Assembly (NCBI GenBank): GCA_036924285.1 | Contig: JAYKYS010000012.1 | Coordinates: 2,108,001 to 2,172,000 of the forward strand | DNA from: Asterella californica | Taxonomy: Eukaryota > Streptophyta > Marchantiopsida > Marchantiales > Aytoniaceae | DNA: 64,000 nucleotides | Direction of reading: 5' to 3' | In this document: positions 62,641 through 64,000 of the stretch, in pieces | Layout: each line of letters begins with the position of its first letter | Position numbering within the stretch: position 1 is the first letter of the stretch | The notes under the pieces: generated by a model | Told to the model about the DNA's origin: nothing | The model's database searches: none | What the model saw: only the letters and a program-made list of their open reading frames with translations | Translations under genes and position numbers: made by a program

Positions 62641-64000
62641 GGTAAGAGCTCAAGAAGATCCGAACAGTAGATTTGGAAGAGCCTTCCATCTCGAGCATTA
62701 TCTTTGAAGACGGTAGAAGCCAATCATGTGATCACGTTTACAAGGTAGATTTCGAGTATGGTTACACGGAATACGTCTTCCCAAGTGCGAGATAGGCTTC
62801 TCAAGGTGAAAGAAGACTAAAGGGGATTGTTCTAGACATCTCAGAGGATGAAAGTGACATCAGCTCTGACTCAAAAGACGACATTCCTGACTCCGACAGA
62901 CCTGGTCCTTCGAGAAGATCATCTCCACCATCTAGATCTGACAGAGGAAGAAGTTGGCAGTTGCACCAGCCGGCCGCCAACATGGCTTCCCGCACTCGGC
63001 AGAAGTATCATCTGTATGACGAAGATGCGATGCTGATGACTTCATCACGATGTTCGAGACCATCTCTCGATCCGACAAAGAAGACACTGATGCAGACAGA
63101 CTCCATGTGTTTCCTAGCCTGATCGTAGGGAAGGGAAGGAAATGGATGAGTAAAGCAAGCCATGGACTGATACTTGGGAAGATTATCTCAAGATATGGAG
63201 TTGTATTGTAGAAGAGGAGGAGGTGATGATCTAGTAGAGGTACAAAAGTATGCAGAGCAGTATGAAATCTCGAGCATCAGCTGAAATATGACGAAAGACA
63301 GAGGGGGAAGTCCTCAAAGAAGTCCAAGAAGTCTTCTAGGAAGTCCAAGAGGAAGTCCAAGTCCACTGAAACTGATAACAGTGCTTCGGAAGCATCATCT
63401 ACTTCTGAAGAGTCTACTGTCGAAAGTTCATAATCAGAGTCTGAACAAGAGAAGAAGACACGGAAGAAGAAGAAGGAGAAGTCAAGATCCAGGGAAGACG
63501 TTGCAGAAGATCTCTCAGACTCAGATCATTCAGTCTGCACCTGACCCCCGAATTGATGAAGTGCTGAAGCAGATCTGAAAGTTCATCTTCTGAACCCAAA
63601 AGACAAGCGGAAGCAACCCATGGCTTCCCGGTCAAATATTTGATGTAATCTTTGTAACTCTCCTGGACACACCACATATCAGTGTACGCAGGACCAAGCT
63701 GTTAATTGGACAAACTGAGAAGAAGACGATGAAAGATATCTACACTTTCCAAGTGGGAAAACCTACTGCAGGATTGAGATGGTACAACCTCTTACTCCTA
63801 CTCCTCCTGCTCAGTTTAATCATTATAGTCTTAGAGACAGGGCTGATACGGTACAGATCAGGACGTCATGACAACCTTCTTTGTCACAACGATCTCTAAA
63901 TCTTCGTCCTGGAGCATGTAACAATTGTGGAGAGACAAGACACTGGTGGTCCACTTGTCCTCATCCCAGAAGACAGATTGGGCAAGTGCCGTTTTGTGAG
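62640..64000 (+). pseudogene. Third gypsy-type element, gag relic with CCHC knuckle, runs off the window
   Basis: On the + strand, across frame changes: an acidic Ser/Asp-rich stretch (ISEDESDISSDSKDD, near 62836-62885), then a capsid-like block after a shift near 63030 (ADDFITMFETISRSDKEDTD, LHVFPSLIVGKGRKWMSKAS), a Lys/Ser-rich region (about 63300-63530), and a zinc knuckle CNNCGETRHWWSTC at 63917-63958. C-x2-C-x4-H-x4-C spacing is exact. Stops and shifts indicate decay. The pol gene would follow beyond 64000. Layout is like the gag at 6366-4646, but sequence identity between the two is low by eye. Confidence 0.75.

Overview
The window looks like a nuclear segment of a plant-lineage (streptophyte) genome that is rich in transposable elements. 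Three things point there: a plant-type centromere protein O gene, a nine-exon cytosolic triosephosphate isomerase (TPI) gene, and a fragment of the plant mitochondrial gene ccmFN inside a TPI intron. Introns are short and use GT-AG borders. I cannot name the species; the gypsy-type polyproteins and the VGHTH-motif transposon relic would suit a bryophyte or a streptophyte alga, but that is inference.

Layout: 1-2885 is the 3' part of a decayed Ty3/gypsy pol gene on the + strand, followed to about 4.6 kb by LTR-like sequence. 4646-6366 is a gag relic of another gypsy element on the - strand, with its leader/LTR reaching to about 8.4 kb and holding a 5S-rRNA/tRNA-like stretch. 8.4-13.1 kb has no gene I can support. 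CENP-O (13802-14848, +) and TPI (19615-16147, -, nine exons resolved) are convergent and are the two clearest host genes. 20768-29736 is an almost complete 8.97-kb terminal-inverted-repeat DNA transposon carrying a recently decayed Mutator-like (MULE) transposase with a SWIM zinc finger, an unknown two-exon protein, an FCP1-like HAD phosphatase, and clusters of hairpin-forming repeats in every intergenic gap. A PIF/Harbinger-like MITE is nested in it. 29.7-37.2 kb is AT-rich and essentially gene-free. 37188-39618 (+) is a six-exon Arg/Ser-rich nuclear protein gene. 41.6-46.1 kb holds scattered possible minus-strand exons that I could not assemble. 46.2-50.9 kb is AT-rich and empty. 50989-52770 (+) is a coiled-coil protein gene whose first exon may encode an N-myristoylation signal. 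52.8-58 kb holds a small MITE with a 9-bp target duplication and a perfect 57-bp palindrome. 58.0-61.6 kb is a relic of a second DNA element with a VGHTH-type protein and at least eight copies of the palindrome AGTGATAC-NN-GTATCACT. 62.6-64.0 kb is the gag region, with a CCHC zinc knuckle, of a third gypsy element running off the window.

The host genes are housekeeping in character (glycolysis, kinetochore, probably RNA processing) and do not form a pathway. The most interesting material is the 9-kb DNA transposon with captured phosphatase and unknown genes plus repeated hairpins, and the second element with its own regular palindrome set.
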